Source: Salinibius halmophilus
Lineage (GTDB): Bacteria > Pseudomonadota > Gammaproteobacteria > Pseudomonadales > Natronospirillaceae
Direction of reading: 5' to 3'
Assembly (NCBI RefSeq): GCF_003577475.1
Contig: NZ_QPEP01000001.1
Coordinates: forward strand, 175,830-239,829
DNA length: 64,000 nucleotides
In this document: positions 39,381 through 46,820 of the stretch, in pieces
How the letters are laid out: each line of letters starts with the position of its first letter
Numbering within the stretch: the first letter of the stretch is position 1
The notes under the pieces: model-generated
Database searches by the model: none
What the model saw: the letters and a program-made list of their open reading frames with translations, nothing else
What the model was told of the DNA's origin: nothing
Program-made: the position numbers and the translations under genes

Positions 39381-40358
39381 ATGACAATTGCTCGAGCTCA
39401 GCTCATTCAACTAGCACTCACACAGTACTACCATTGCATATCTAGGTGCGTTCGCCGTGCCTTTTTATGTGGGTACGACCACGCGACGCAGACATCATTC
39501 GATCACCGCAAGCTATGGCTTGTAGAGCGCATTCACCTACTTTCCAGCGTTTTTACAATCGATGTTGCCGCCTATGCGATCATGTCAAATCACTACCATT
39601 TAGTACTGAATGTTAACCAAACGGCTGCCAAAAAATTGACCGACCACGAGGTAGCCGAAAGGTGGCTTATGCTGTTCAAGGGAAACAAGTTAGTAGATCG
39701 ATACCTGGCCGGAGATGAAAGTGTTGCTGAAACCGCACAGGTTACGCTCGCGAAGTGGCGCGCCCGACTGTTCGATATTTCTTGGTTTATGCGCTCTCTA
39801 AACGAGTACATTGCCAAAAAAGCTAACGAAGAAGACGATTGTACCGGCCGCTTTTGGGAAGGCAGGTTCAAATCACAGCCACTCCTAGATGAAAAAGCAC
39901 TGCTTGCCGCGATGACGTATGTGGACCTTAACCCAATCAGAGCTAAACTATGTAAGAGCATACCTGACAGCGAATTTACCAGCGCGTATGAGCGATTGCA
40001 TGGCAAACCTTGCAGAGAGAGTAATGCTCACACCCTAAAACCACTGATGAGCTTTATCGGCGACTCAGATGACCAAGACAGAGATGCATTGCCATTCACT
40101 CGAAGGCAATATTTCCAGTTATTGGACTGGTCTAGCCGTCAATCAGCGAGGGGCAAAACTGGGGTTGTCGATGACTACCAGCCACCACTGCTCGACCAAC
40201 TATCGTTCAATGCAAGCGATTGGTGCTTACTTTGCTACAGCCTAGAAAAGCTTGGTCTAAGCGCAATGGGATCATTAGATAGAATAGAGCAATTTTATAA
40301 AGCAAGAGGCATAAAACGAAGGCCTCAAAACTCAGACTTAGCAAAGCTATTTGCCTGA
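39381..40358 (+). CDS. REP-associated tyrosine transposase (RAYT, IS200-like Y1 HUH family)
   Basis: 325 residues from ATG 39381, with GGAGG eight bases upstream. A longer start at 39366 overlaps that site. The HUH motif is in AIMSNHYHLVLNV (H-Y-H), preceded by 'LSSVFTIDVAAY'; the catalytic Tyr is in LLAAMTYVDLNPIRAKLCKS; FWEGRFKSQPL lies just before it. This order defines the TnpA-REP branch, single-copy chromosomal nucleases that act on REP palindromes. No second copy and no flanking insertion-sequence ends are visible, so it is probably not a self-mobile element. The C-terminal 110 residues (FNASDWCLLCYSLEKLGL) match the longer RAYT type. Confidence 0.92.
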   Translation: MTIARAQLIQLALTQYYHCISRCVRRAFLCGYDHATQTSFDHRKLWLVERIHLLSSVFTIDVAAYAIMSNHYHLVLNVNQTAAKKLTDHEVAERWLMLFKGNKLVDRYLAGDESVAETAQVTLAKWRARLFDISWFMRSLNEYIAKKANEEDDCTGRFWEGRFKSQPLLDEKALLAAMTYVDLNPIRAKLCKSIPDSEFTSAYERLHGKPCRESNAHTLKPLMSFIGDSDDQDRDALPFTRRQYFQLLDWSSRQSARGKTGVVDDYQPPLLDQLSFNASDWCLLCYSLEKLGLSAMGSLDRIEQFYKARGIKRRPQNSDLAKLFA

Positions 40359-40423
40359 AAGAAATCATTACCTGCTCTGCTGATTCGTTCATTGCGTATA
40401 GGTTAAAAAACGACGCGCTTTGA

Positions 40424-41035
40424 ATGATTATGCACAACACCTCAAAAAAATCGCCAAACCCGCAAGGCAAAGGGCTAGTGCCCGTTTTGGCACAAATTAA
40501 CCATCTGCAGCCAGTTGTAGAGGAAAGCGATTCAACACACAATGTGCTGATGCGCTATATCTTTTCAAGGTTGATACTGAATGCCCGTTTTTCGTTTCAG
40601 CCTACTAGATTTACGCGCTACACCCTATATTGGCACAACGAATCAGCTCTCTTGAGCATGATATCACCTGCTGAGTTTGGCGCAGATTGGCCATCTAAAG
40701 CAGTTATCGACTGCCAGCTGTGTAGTGACCTCACTTGGCAATGCTTGCATATTTATAGCCCAGAGAAGCTTGCACTAATCGCCGATCGCAACATTGATAT
40801 CAATAACTTCAACTCTGAGAAAGCCCTAGAAGAACTACTTCCTTTCCACGACGATACTTTACCCTTTAATCAACGTGTACTTGCTTATGGTATGAGTAGA
40901 GGCGTGTCAGCTCACCTTGGCAACCTCGCAAAGTTGCCCCTTCACAAGCTGCTCAGTCAAGTCGTAAACCCGAAGCACACAATAGACGCAAACAAAGCCA
41001 TACACATGATTTCCCAAGGAGCACAGGATGACTAA
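40424..41035 (+). CDS. Hypothetical protein
   Basis: 203 residues, no signal peptide. Starts MIMHNTSKKSPNPQGKGLVPVLAQINHLQPVVEES. The middle is rich in aromatic residues (RFSFQPTRFTRYTLYWHNES) and the C-terminus is helical (GVSAHLGNLAKLPLHKLLSQVVNPKHTI). I do not recognise the family. The upstream ribosome-binding site is weak, so the start is uncertain (ATG 40424 or 40430). The stop overlaps the start of the peroxidase gene by eight bases, which points to translational coupling with it. Confidence 0.55.
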   Translation: MIMHNTSKKSPNPQGKGLVPVLAQINHLQPVVEESDSTHNVLMRYIFSRLILNARFSFQPTRFTRYTLYWHNESALLSMISPAEFGADWPSKAVIDCQLCSDLTWQCLHIYSPEKLALIADRNIDINNFNSEKALEELLPFHDDTLPFNQRVLAYGMSRGVSAHLGNLAKLPLHKLLSQVVNPKHTIDANKAIHMISQGAQDD

Positions 41036-41582
41036 GTTAATCATATTAATTGCCAGCTTATTCACAATTAACCTAGCTTTTGCGCAAGAAAGCGGTGGGT
41101 GTCCAGCATACTTGGATCATGAGTTTCGCAAGCTGCACAGCGCTCAAACAATAAACCTTTGCGATTTACACTCTGATAAACCCATGCTTATCGTCAATAC
41201 GGCAAGCTTTTGCGGCTTCACTGATCAGTTTGGGCCGCTGCAAGCATTACATGAAACATATGGTCCCTTGGGGCTGCAAATTGTTGGGTTTGCATCCGAT
41301 AGTTTTAACCAAGAAGCCAATAGCGAAGCAGAAGCCGCCGATGTTTGCTATCGCAACTTTGGTGTTGATTTTACCATGCTGGCGCCCACCGACGTTACCG
41401 GGCCTAATTCGAATCCTGTATTTTCGCACTTGGCACAAGTGAGCAAAGCGCCAGAGTGGAATTTTGTTAAATACTTGGTCAACCCAGATGGTAGCGTAGC
41501 GCTTCGTTTACCAAGTAGGCTTTCACCCAACAACCCGTTAATGGTGGGCGAGTTAGAGGCAGCCTTCGAAACCCAACAATAA
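41028..41582 (+). CDS. Exported glutathione-peroxidase-family thiol peroxidase
   Basis: 184 residues. A signal peptide (MTKLIILIASLFTINLAFA) sends it to the periplasm. The peroxidatic residue is Cys62 in IVNTASFCGFTDQFGPLQ; WNF is in PEWNFVKYLVNPDGS. The usual 'FPCNQF' Gln motif is replaced by GFASDSFNQEA, which is unusual. The codon for Cys62 is TGC, not TGA. Just after the signal peptide, residues 23-26 (G-G-C-P) are encoded by one copy of the dispersed 12-mer; the Cys25 it brings is extra to the family. Coupled to the preceding unknown gene. Confidence 0.82.
   Translation: MTKLIILIASLFTINLAFAQESGGCPAYLDHEFRKLHSAQTINLCDLHSDKPMLIVNTASFCGFTDQFGPLQALHETYGPLGLQIVGFASDSFNQEANSEAEAADVCYRNFGVDFTMLAPTDVTGPNSNPVFSHLAQVSKAPEWNFVKYLVNPDGSVALRLPSRLSPNNPLMVGELEAAFETQQ
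41094..41105 (+). repeat. Dispersed 12-mer copy inside the peroxidase gene
   Basis: GGTGGGTGTCCA, translated G-G-C-P at residues 23-26, immediately after the signal peptide. It is one of the exact matches to the RAYT-linked word. Confidence 0.75.
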
Positions 41583-41592
41583 GCTTGGCACT

Positions 41593-42207
41593 ATGAACAT
41601 TCAAATTGGCCTACCTTGTGTTTACCCGTTACTATGCACGGCAATCACCATAGTATTATTGGCAGTGGTTGCCTACTTGCTCATTAGGTTTATCATTTTC
41701 GTTGTACGCCAAATAAAAAAAGAACACTCGTTAGGCCAGCATCTCGAACATACGATTAATCTCTATGCAAGGACAGCCATGAATTTCCAAGCCGCCACCC
41801 ATGCAGATGCTCAAGCACTAGCTGAGCTTCGAGCAACTTCCATGAAGGAGAGCTTAGTGGCAATTGGCCGTTATGATGAAAGTCGAGTAAGAGAACGGTT
41901 TTTACAATCATTCACACCTGAAGACACCACGAAGATCATCGTTGATGAAACGCTAGCGGGCTTTTTTGTTGTGCGCCTCAAGGCTGATCATATATACCTC
42001 GACCACCTCTACATCACCCCAAGGTTCCAAGGTCAGCAATTAGGCGCAGGCGCGCTAAACAAAGTGTTTGCGATCGCACAATCAAAAAAACTGCCCGTTC
42101 GACTGGGGGCTCTGAAAGAAAGCAAGGCTAACGAGTTTTATCAAAGGCACGGACTTAAACAAACTCATAAAGATGAGTTTGATATTTACTACGAAAAAAG
42201 CTTCTAG
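41593..42207 (+). CDS. GNAT-family acetyltransferase with N-terminal membrane segment
   Basis: 204 residues as drawn. Residues about 12-39 form a strongly hydrophobic helix (PLLCTAITIVLLAVVAYLLIRF) followed by a positive patch (RQIKKEH). A GNAT domain follows from residue 63: MNFQAATHADAQALAELRATSM, then FVVRLKADHIYLDHLYITPRFQGQQLGAGAL with the acetyl-CoA-binding Q-x-x-x-x-G-A/G signature, and YQRHGLKQTHKD. ATG 41779 has AAGGA five bases upstream and would give a soluble 142-residue GNAT; ATG 41593 has a poor site. The membrane segment is too regular to be chance, so I keep the long form and flag the alternative. Substrate unknown. Confidence 0.65.
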   Translation: MNIQIGLPCVYPLLCTAITIVLLAVVAYLLIRFIIFVVRQIKKEHSLGQHLEHTINLYARTAMNFQAATHADAQALAELRATSMKESLVAIGRYDESRVRERFLQSFTPEDTTKIIVDETLAGFFVVRLKADHIYLDHLYITPRFQGQQLGAGALNKVFAIAQSKKLPVRLGALKESKANEFYQRHGLKQTHKDEFDIYYEKSF

Positions 42208-42225
42208 CAACTCAAAAGCAAAAAA

Positions 42226-42714
42226 TCATGGCTGACAAATGAGCGTTGATGAAGGCTGAGGAGATTGAGCGATCATATCTCGCATAATACTGGCTATTTC
42301 GTCTATTTTACTTTTATGCTTGCCACTAACTAGCAAATAGAAGTACAAATCGACGATATTTACCTCTGTAACAACCGTGTTCTGCAGTGAAAGTTGATCC
42401 ACGATGTCCTCCCCAATCACTCCCATGAAAATGGTAAAATCGGCGCGCCCTGTGTCGATCATGCGAAACATGGCTTTGTCGTCTGCCGCTTCAATCAACT
42501 CTTCGGCATTTAGTTGCGCACTTAAATTTTTGTAACCCTGGCTGTTGAGTATTCCTACCATCTTCAGGCCAGATAAGTCGGCGCGTTCATTAACATCAAG
42601 GCCACTGTGATGTACCACTACCATATTCCCCACAGTGATAGGCACGTCAACATAGTAGATGTCATCAAACGCTTGCGCTTTTATAAAATCACTTCCATAG
42701 TCACTTATGACTAG
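42226..42714 (-). pseudogene. 5'-truncated periplasmic solute-binding protein remnant
   Basis: The readable frame runs from a TGA at 42717-42715 down to 42226 and lacks a normal start and signal peptide. Translation gives GSDFIKAQAFDDIYYVDVPITVGN, NMVVVHHSGLDVNERADLSGLK, then ALIEAADDKAMFRMIDTGRADFTIF-like sequence. This matches the second half of a family-3-type (SBP_bac_3) amino-acid-binding protein: the first lobe is missing. A GTG at 42645 could start a 139-residue fragment, but it would have no export signal. The broken end lies next to the PadR operator region, so a deletion or replacement there probably removed the front half. Confidence 0.62.
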
Positions 42715-42728
42715 TCACACATGACTAA
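42698..42728. promoter_or_regulatory. Palindromic operator candidate before padR
   Basis: TGACTAGTCA at 42708-42717 is a perfect 10-bp palindrome, flanked by TAGTCACT on the left and ATGACTAA on the right, so the half-site (A)GTCA/TGACT recurs four times in 31 bases. It lies about 20-45 bases before the preferred padR start at 42745, consistent with self-regulation. Confidence 0.5.
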
Positions 42729-42744
42729 TAAAGAGGGTGCCATT

Positions 42745-43263
42745 GTGATTGAGAAAAAAATTCTAATCCTAGGTGCGCTGCAGCACAGTAGCCAACACGG
42801 GTATCAACTAGCACAACTGCTAGACATGGGACCATTCTCTGCAGTGCGAGTATCAAAAGCGAACGCTTACAAGCTATTAGCCGATATGGAAAAGGACAAC
42901 TGGCTGTCGGTGACACGCGAGCAAGACGGCTCGCGCCCACCTAAACAAACTTATCAAATAACGGAGCTTGGCAAGCAAAATTTCATTGAGTTAATCAATC
43001 AGTCTTTGGCTCAACAAGCACCTAGCATGCACAGCTGGCTGGTAGCGTTTGATTTCCTCGATGCGCTTGAAGCTGAACATGTAAAAAGTCTACTCAAGGT
43101 CAAGCAGCAGATTGCCGAGCAAAAGCTTGCCGCTTTTAATGTTTTAACTGACGAGCAACTCGCCATGCACCCTAGCGTCGACTTTCTACATCAATCCGCA
43201 GAGCTCGAATATCGATGGATTAAACAATTGATTCACACACGTTTCCCGAACGAGGGTAAATAA
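42745..43263 (+). CDS. PadR-family transcriptional regulator
   Basis: 172 residues from GTG 42745, with GAGG eight bases upstream. An ATG at 42721 is in frame but lies inside the operator-like repeats. N-terminal winged helix typical of PadR: ILILGALQHSSQHGYQLAQLL, SKANAYKLLADMEKDNWLSVTREQ and PKQTYQITELGKQNFIELI. The C-terminal half (SLAQQAPSMHSWLVAFDFLDAL; AEQKLAAFNVL) is a helical dimerisation domain. PadR proteins often repress the gene beside them; here the stop is one base before the hydrolase ATG, and the two are clearly cotranscribed. Confidence 0.85.
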   Translation: MIEKKILILGALQHSSQHGYQLAQLLDMGPFSAVRVSKANAYKLLADMEKDNWLSVTREQDGSRPPKQTYQITELGKQNFIELINQSLAQQAPSMHSWLVAFDFLDALEAEHVKSLLKVKQQIAEQKLAAFNVLTDEQLAMHPSVDFLHQSAELEYRWIKQLIHTRFPNEGK

Positions 43264-43264
43264 C

Positions 43265-44263
43265 ATGAAAAGGTTTATAAAATGGCTAACCTTTGGCGCA
43301 CTTGGGTTACTAGTAATGGCAGCAACCTTGCCACTGTTTATTAAGCCAACCCCATTACCAAACCTAGTAGACAGCATAACACTCGCGACTAGCACGAGTA
43401 ATTTTGTGCAAATATTGAATAAGGACGGCGGAAGCACCGAGCTACACTATCAGGCGTTCGGCAATGCGACCGGGAATAAACCAACCTTTGTTTTAATTCA
43501 TGGGAGCACGCTAAACGCCTCGAGCTGGTCAGGTATCACAGAAGACTTATCAGCGCTCGGACGGGTGATCGCATATGATCAGGTTCCCTACGGGTTAAGC
43601 TCAAAAACGTTGCCAGAAGGTGTGCAGGAGGCAGACTACTACTCGCTACCTGCAGCTGCCAGCCGATTGGACGCCCTGATGAAGGCACTAGCTCTCGACA
43701 ACGTCATTTTAGTTGGCAATAGTTTTGGTGCAGTGATTGCAACTGAGCTTCTCGCCCGCAAACCCGACTATGTTAGCGGTGCTGTTTTTATCGCGCCGGC
43801 CGTTACCGTTAGCGGCAACAGCCCTACTTGGCTAATGCAATTGCCGCAAATGGACGGGCTTGGCGTTCTTTTGGCAAGGCAGCTTGGCGCTAGTGAAAGT
43901 TTCTACAGATCAATGTTTGCCGACGAAAGCGCCATTTCCTCTGATATGCTCGCAGGTGCTCGACTAAACACCGCAGTTAGCAATTGGGACACCGCTCTAT
44001 GGCAATACTTGCGTAACTGGCGTTACAACCAAAACGAGCTAATGCAAACATTGGCGACAACAGACTACCCAGTATTAGTCGTAGCAGGTACTCAAGACGC
44101 TATTGTAAAAGTTGAGCAAAGCGCCTTTGTTGCTGAGCAGATTCCCAATTCGACGTTTATTGAGATTGCCCAGTGTGGTCACTTGCCACAGATCGAGTGC
44201 CCTGAACCACTATTTGATGCCATAAACCAGTGGGTGTCCACGAACCACTATTTGATGCCATAA
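43265..44263 (+). CDS. Alpha/beta-hydrolase, membrane-anchored
   Basis: 332 residues. An N-terminal hydrophobic helix (FIKWLTFGALGLLVMAATLPLF) is probably an uncleaved anchor or a signal peptide. The fold has oxyanion-loop FVLIHGSTLNASSW, nucleophile elbow LVGNSFGAV (Ser), acid VVAGTQDAIV (Asp) and CGHLPQIE (His), so the triad is complete. It may cleave an ester or lactone substrate under PadR control. The 3' end is rewritten by a 38-bp tandem duplication at 44204-44279. Without it the protein would end INQWVSTN; with it the frame continues HYLMP and stops eight bases before the second copy of the word. Confidence 0.85.
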   Translation: MKRFIKWLTFGALGLLVMAATLPLFIKPTPLPNLVDSITLATSTSNFVQILNKDGGSTELHYQAFGNATGNKPTFVLIHGSTLNASSWSGITEDLSALGRVIAYDQVPYGLSSKTLPEGVQEADYYSLPAAASRLDALMKALALDNVILVGNSFGAVIATELLARKPDYVSGAVFIAPAVTVSGNSPTWLMQLPQMDGLGVLLARQLGASESFYRSMFADESAISSDMLAGARLNTAVSNWDTALWQYLRNWRYNQNELMQTLATTDYPVLVVAGTQDAIVKVEQSAFVAEQIPNSTFIEIAQCGHLPQIECPEPLFDAINQWVSTNHYLMP

Positions 44264-44279
44264 ACCAGTGGGTGTCCAC
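44204..44279. repeat. 38-bp tandem duplication at the hydrolase 3' end
   Basis: GAACCACTATTTGATGCC... through GTGGGTGTCCAC occurs at 44204-44241 and again, exactly, at 44242-44279, followed by a third GAAC. Each unit ends with the dispersed word (44230-44240 and 44268-44278). 38 is not a multiple of three, so the duplication changed the C-terminus of the hydrolase. Confidence 0.95.
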
Positions 44280-44286
44280 GAACTAG

Positions 44287-45663
44287 CTAGCCTACGTCAC
44301 ATTCTATTCTGGCGCAGTTGCCGCCTAGCGCTTGCGAGGTGCTAAATGTGAGCCGGCTGCGATACACGGCTAGGATATCTTGCACGATTGCTAGGCCCAC
44401 GCCCGAGCCGGGCACGCTTTCATCAAGGCGGACACCCACTCTAGTGACTTTATGTAGTTGTTCATTGGGAATACCAGGCCCGTCATCTTCCACTGTTAAC
44501 TGCCAACCAGCCTGACGGGTGTTGAAGGTAATCAATACCTTTTGGTCTGTCCACTTAATCGCGTTATCAATCAAGTTGGCGACCAACTCATCAAAATCAC
44601 CCTGCTCCATAAGCACCGTGCTTTTTGCATCTATTTCGCAGTTCACCACAACTTGCTTATCTGGGTAGGCCAAACTCACCGCATTGACGAGTTCTGCCAC
44701 GCTTTGCTGCACATTGACCTGATGACTAACATAGAGCTTGCGGCTGGTTTGGGCGCGCGCCAAATAAAGCTGCACGGTTTGGTCTAGTTGCTTTAGTTGC
44801 TGGCGCAGCAATTTGGCCGAGGCATCAGGCAAGTTCGCCATTTCGTTGTTCATCACCGCCAGCGGCGTTTTTAATGAGTGAGCAATATTGGCAGCTTGCA
44901 ACCGGCCGCGCTCTACAACCTGCTCACTATGGTCAATCAACAGATTTATCTCGTCACCAATTTGCTGAAGCTCCTTTGGGTACTCTCCTGCAAGCTTGGA
45001 TTGCTGGCCGCTGCGGATGTTTGATAATTGCGCTGTCATGCGAGTGACAGGCCTAAGCGACAAATAAGTTTGCAGCCAGACGACCGCTACTAGGGCCGCT
45101 AGAAAAACTAGTAGAGATATGGCCGCTTGGCGGCTAAACGCCCACACATCTTGGCTAATATCGCTCTGTGGTCCACTGACCACAAAGGTAAGTTGGCGAT
45201 TGGCCTCTTCGAACATAATTGTCTGGCGAAGCACTCGCAGTTGATTACCGCCTGGGCCAATTGCAGTGTGCCAGCCATCGGAGGTTAATGCGGTTAACAT
45301 CGGTGGGTGTCCACCAACTAACGAGGGGGAGGTGGCGATGACGTTGGGTTGTTCGATAATCAGCCAGTACCAGCCAGAGATGGGGGAGCGAAACGCGGGG
45401 TTGGTCGATTCAATATTAATTCGCTCAACCGAGGCATCAACAGTGGCAATTAAATCTAGCACTTTGCCCGATAGCGTCTGTTCAAACCGTCGCTCTATGT
45501 ATTGGCTAAATAGGAATACCAGTAACACACCCACGGCAATTAGTGCGAGCAGCGCACTAACGCCAGCGCCTAGGGTCACTCGCAATGTAAGTGACAGGGT
45601 TGAGTTACGGCGCGATGAAGTAATAGCCTTGCCCTCGGCGAGTTTTGATGGCGTCTTTGCCAA
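44287..45663 (-). CDS. Sensor histidine kinase (PhoQ/QseC-like)
   Basis: 458 residues as drawn. Two membrane helices (about 28-52 and 180-205) enclose a periplasmic domain of about 130 residues. H-box NIAHSLKTPLAVMNNEM, N-box NLIDNAIKWT, G1 VEDDGPGIP and GSGVGLAIVQ are intact. The frame overlaps the regulator gene by 59 bases; the first 15-20 codons may not be used, and no better-placed ATG exists, so the start is uncertain. Two near or exact dispersed words occur: GGTGGGTGTCCA at 45302-45313 in the periplasmic domain (L-V-G-G-H-P-P-M), and a two-mismatch version at 44428-44440 on conserved R-V-G-V-R-L. Confidence 0.88.
   Translation of the reverse strand: MAKTPSKLAEGKAITSSRRNSTLSLTLRVTLGAGVSALLALIAVGVLLVFLFSQYIERRFEQTLSGKVLDLIATVDASVERINIESTNPAFRSPISGWYWLIIEQPNVIATSPSLVGGHPPMLTALTSDGWHTAIGPGGNQLRVLRQTIMFEEANRQLTFVVSGPQSDISQDVWAFSRQAAISLLVFLAALVAVVWLQTYLSLRPVTRMTAQLSNIRSGQQSKLAGEYPKELQQIGDEINLLIDHSEQVVERGRLQAANIAHSLKTPLAVMNNEMANLPDASAKLLRQQLKQLDQTVQLYLARAQTSRKLYVSHQVNVQQSVAELVNAVSLAYPDKQVVVNCEIDAKSTVLMEQGDFDELVANLIDNAIKWTDQKVLITFNTRQAGWQLTVEDDGPGIPNEQLHKVTRVGVRLDESVPGSGVGLAIVQDILAVYRSRLTFSTSQALGGNCARIECDVG
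45302..45313 (+). repeat. Dispersed 12-mer copy inside the sensor kinase gene
   Basis: Exact GGTGGGTGTCCA. Read on the kinase strand as G-G-H-P-P in the sensor domain, between two predicted beta segments. It preserves the frame. Confidence 0.75.
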
Positions 45664-46264
45664 TTTTTTTGCGCACTCGATTCACCAACACTTCAATCAC
45701 ATTAGACTGGTGGTCGAAATCTTGATTATAGATATGCTCTGTCAGTTCAGACTTGGAAATCACCTGTTCTTCACGCGCCACCATATAGGCTATTAACCGG
45801 TACTCAAGCGCGCTGAGCTCAATGGAAGCACCATTTAGCCATACTTTTTGCTGCGACAAATCTATGGTTAGGTTGTTTAGCTCCAATACCGACGACGCAT
45901 GACCTGTCGTACGCCGATGCAAGGCTTCCACACGCGCCAGCAACTCTTCCATTTCAAAGGGTTTGGCCATGTAGTCATCGGCGCCAGCGCGCAAGCCGGC
46001 AACTTTTTCGCGCCAGCTATCACGCGCGGTTAGCACCAGCACAGGTACTTTATTGCCATCATTGCGCCATGCTTGCAGCACGCTAATGCCATCTTTTTTC
46101 GGCAAGCCCAAGTCGAGTACAACGATTTCATACCCCTCAGTATCACCCAAAAACCAGGCATCTTCGCCGTCATATGATTGATCAACGGCAAACCCATGGC
46201 GGCGCAACGCATGGGTTATTTGTTCATTGAGTTCGTTATCGTCCTCAACTACCAGTGCGCGCAT
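45605..46264 (-). CDS. OmpR/PhoP-type response regulator
   Basis: 219 residues. Receiver MRALVVEDDNELNEQI, phospho-acceptor Asp51 in VVLDLGLPKKDG, LTARDSWREKVAG and AKPFEMEELLARVEAL with the conserved Lys. The winged-helix output domain has LTIDLSQQKVWLNGASIELSALEYRLIAYMVARE and IEVLVNRVRKKIGKDAIKTRRGQGYYF. The arrangement is closest to PhoP/QseB. Its ATG shares a base with the TAA stop of the polyacidic gene (TAATG), so translation of the two is coupled. Confidence 0.95.
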   Translation of the reverse strand: MRALVVEDDNELNEQITHALRRHGFAVDQSYDGEDAWFLGDTEGYEIVVLDLGLPKKDGISVLQAWRNDGNKVPVLVLTARDSWREKVAGLRAGADDYMAKPFEMEELLARVEALHRRTTGHASSVLELNNLTIDLSQQKVWLNGASIELSALEYRLIAYMVAREEQVISKSELTEHIYNQDFDHQSNVIEVLVNRVRKKIGKDAIKTRRGQGYYFIAP

Positions 46265-46770
46265 TATTCGTCCTCATCATCGAGATCGTCATCCTGCTCA
46301 TCGTCAGCGGCGACATTCGAGCTGTCATCAGACCAGTCATCATCTTCCCAGTCGTCATCCTCCCACTCATCTTCGAAGTCGTCTTCGAAGTCGTCCTCGA
46401 ACTCGCTGTCTTCAAACTCGTCTTCTTCAAAGTCGTCATCATCGAACTCGCCGTCTTCAAATTCGTCATCTTCAAAGTCACTGCCGACAAACTCATCATC
46501 CTCTTGCTCAGCAAGGATAGCGCGCCATTCATCTCTATCTAACTCACGAGCACTGCCAATCTCAAAGTGGCGGGTCGATAATTTATTATCTGCGGTTAAC
46601 ACTTCAACGTTTAGCACCCGCCAGCTTCCTTGATCTACCACATGCGCTTCTAGCAGCTGGTCGCCTGGTGCGAGGGTTTCACGCACATCACGCAACAACT
46701 GAAACACTTGGTCATCTGCCTGAGATGCCGCTGCAATCATGGTTATCGTTAAGGCCAAGGGGCGTAACAT
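46264..46770 (-). CDS. Secreted polyacidic protein, first gene of a two-component operon
   Basis: 168 residues. Signal peptide MLRPLALTITMIAAASQA. Residues 18-85 (VFQLLRDVRETLAPGDQLLEAHVVDQGSWRVLNVEVLTADNKLSTRHFEI) resemble a PepSY-like small domain. The last 80 residues are roughly two thirds Asp/Glu, in a regular rhythm with Phe and later Trp (FEDDEFEDGEFDDDDFEEDEF; FEDEWEDDDWEDDDWSDD). Inferred role: binding of divalent cations or cationic peptides in the periplasm, feeding the sensor. Small PepSY proteins are often next to PhoPQ-like pairs. Low-complexity composition makes homology search unreliable. Coupled to the regulator by TAATG. Confidence 0.75.
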   Translation of the reverse strand: MLRPLALTITMIAAASQADDQVFQLLRDVRETLAPGDQLLEAHVVDQGSWRVLNVEVLTADNKLSTRHFEIGSARELDRDEWRAILAEQEDDEFVGSDFEDDEFEDGEFDDDDFEEDEFEDSEFEDDFEDDFEDEWEDDDWEDDDWSDDSSNVAADDEQDDDLDDEDE

Positions 46771-46804
46771 TTGTTTGTCACCTTAAATTTCTGATCAGTG
46801 TCAT

Positions 46805-46810
46805 ATTATA
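46805..46810 (-). promoter_or_regulatory. -10 box candidate for the polyacidic-regulator-kinase operon
   Basis: TATAAT on the minus strand, 35 bases before the start of the polyacidic gene. The upstream -35 match is poor (CTGTCA at a 21-base spacing, or TTGTGT at 12), which would fit an activator-dependent promoter, as expected for autoregulation. No repeat of the PhoP half-site TGTTTA is clear. Confidence 0.4.
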
Positions 46811-46820
46811 GGGTCAAACC

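Noticed and set aside
41211-41216. Selenocysteine at the peroxidase active site
   Set aside because: The peroxidatic codon is TGC (Cys); there is no in-frame TGA.
46178-46633. Ser/Arg-rich coding frames opposite the polyacidic gene
   Set aside because: They are antisense shadows of the repetitive GAC/GAA/GAT codons; no ribosome-binding site and no plausible protein composition.
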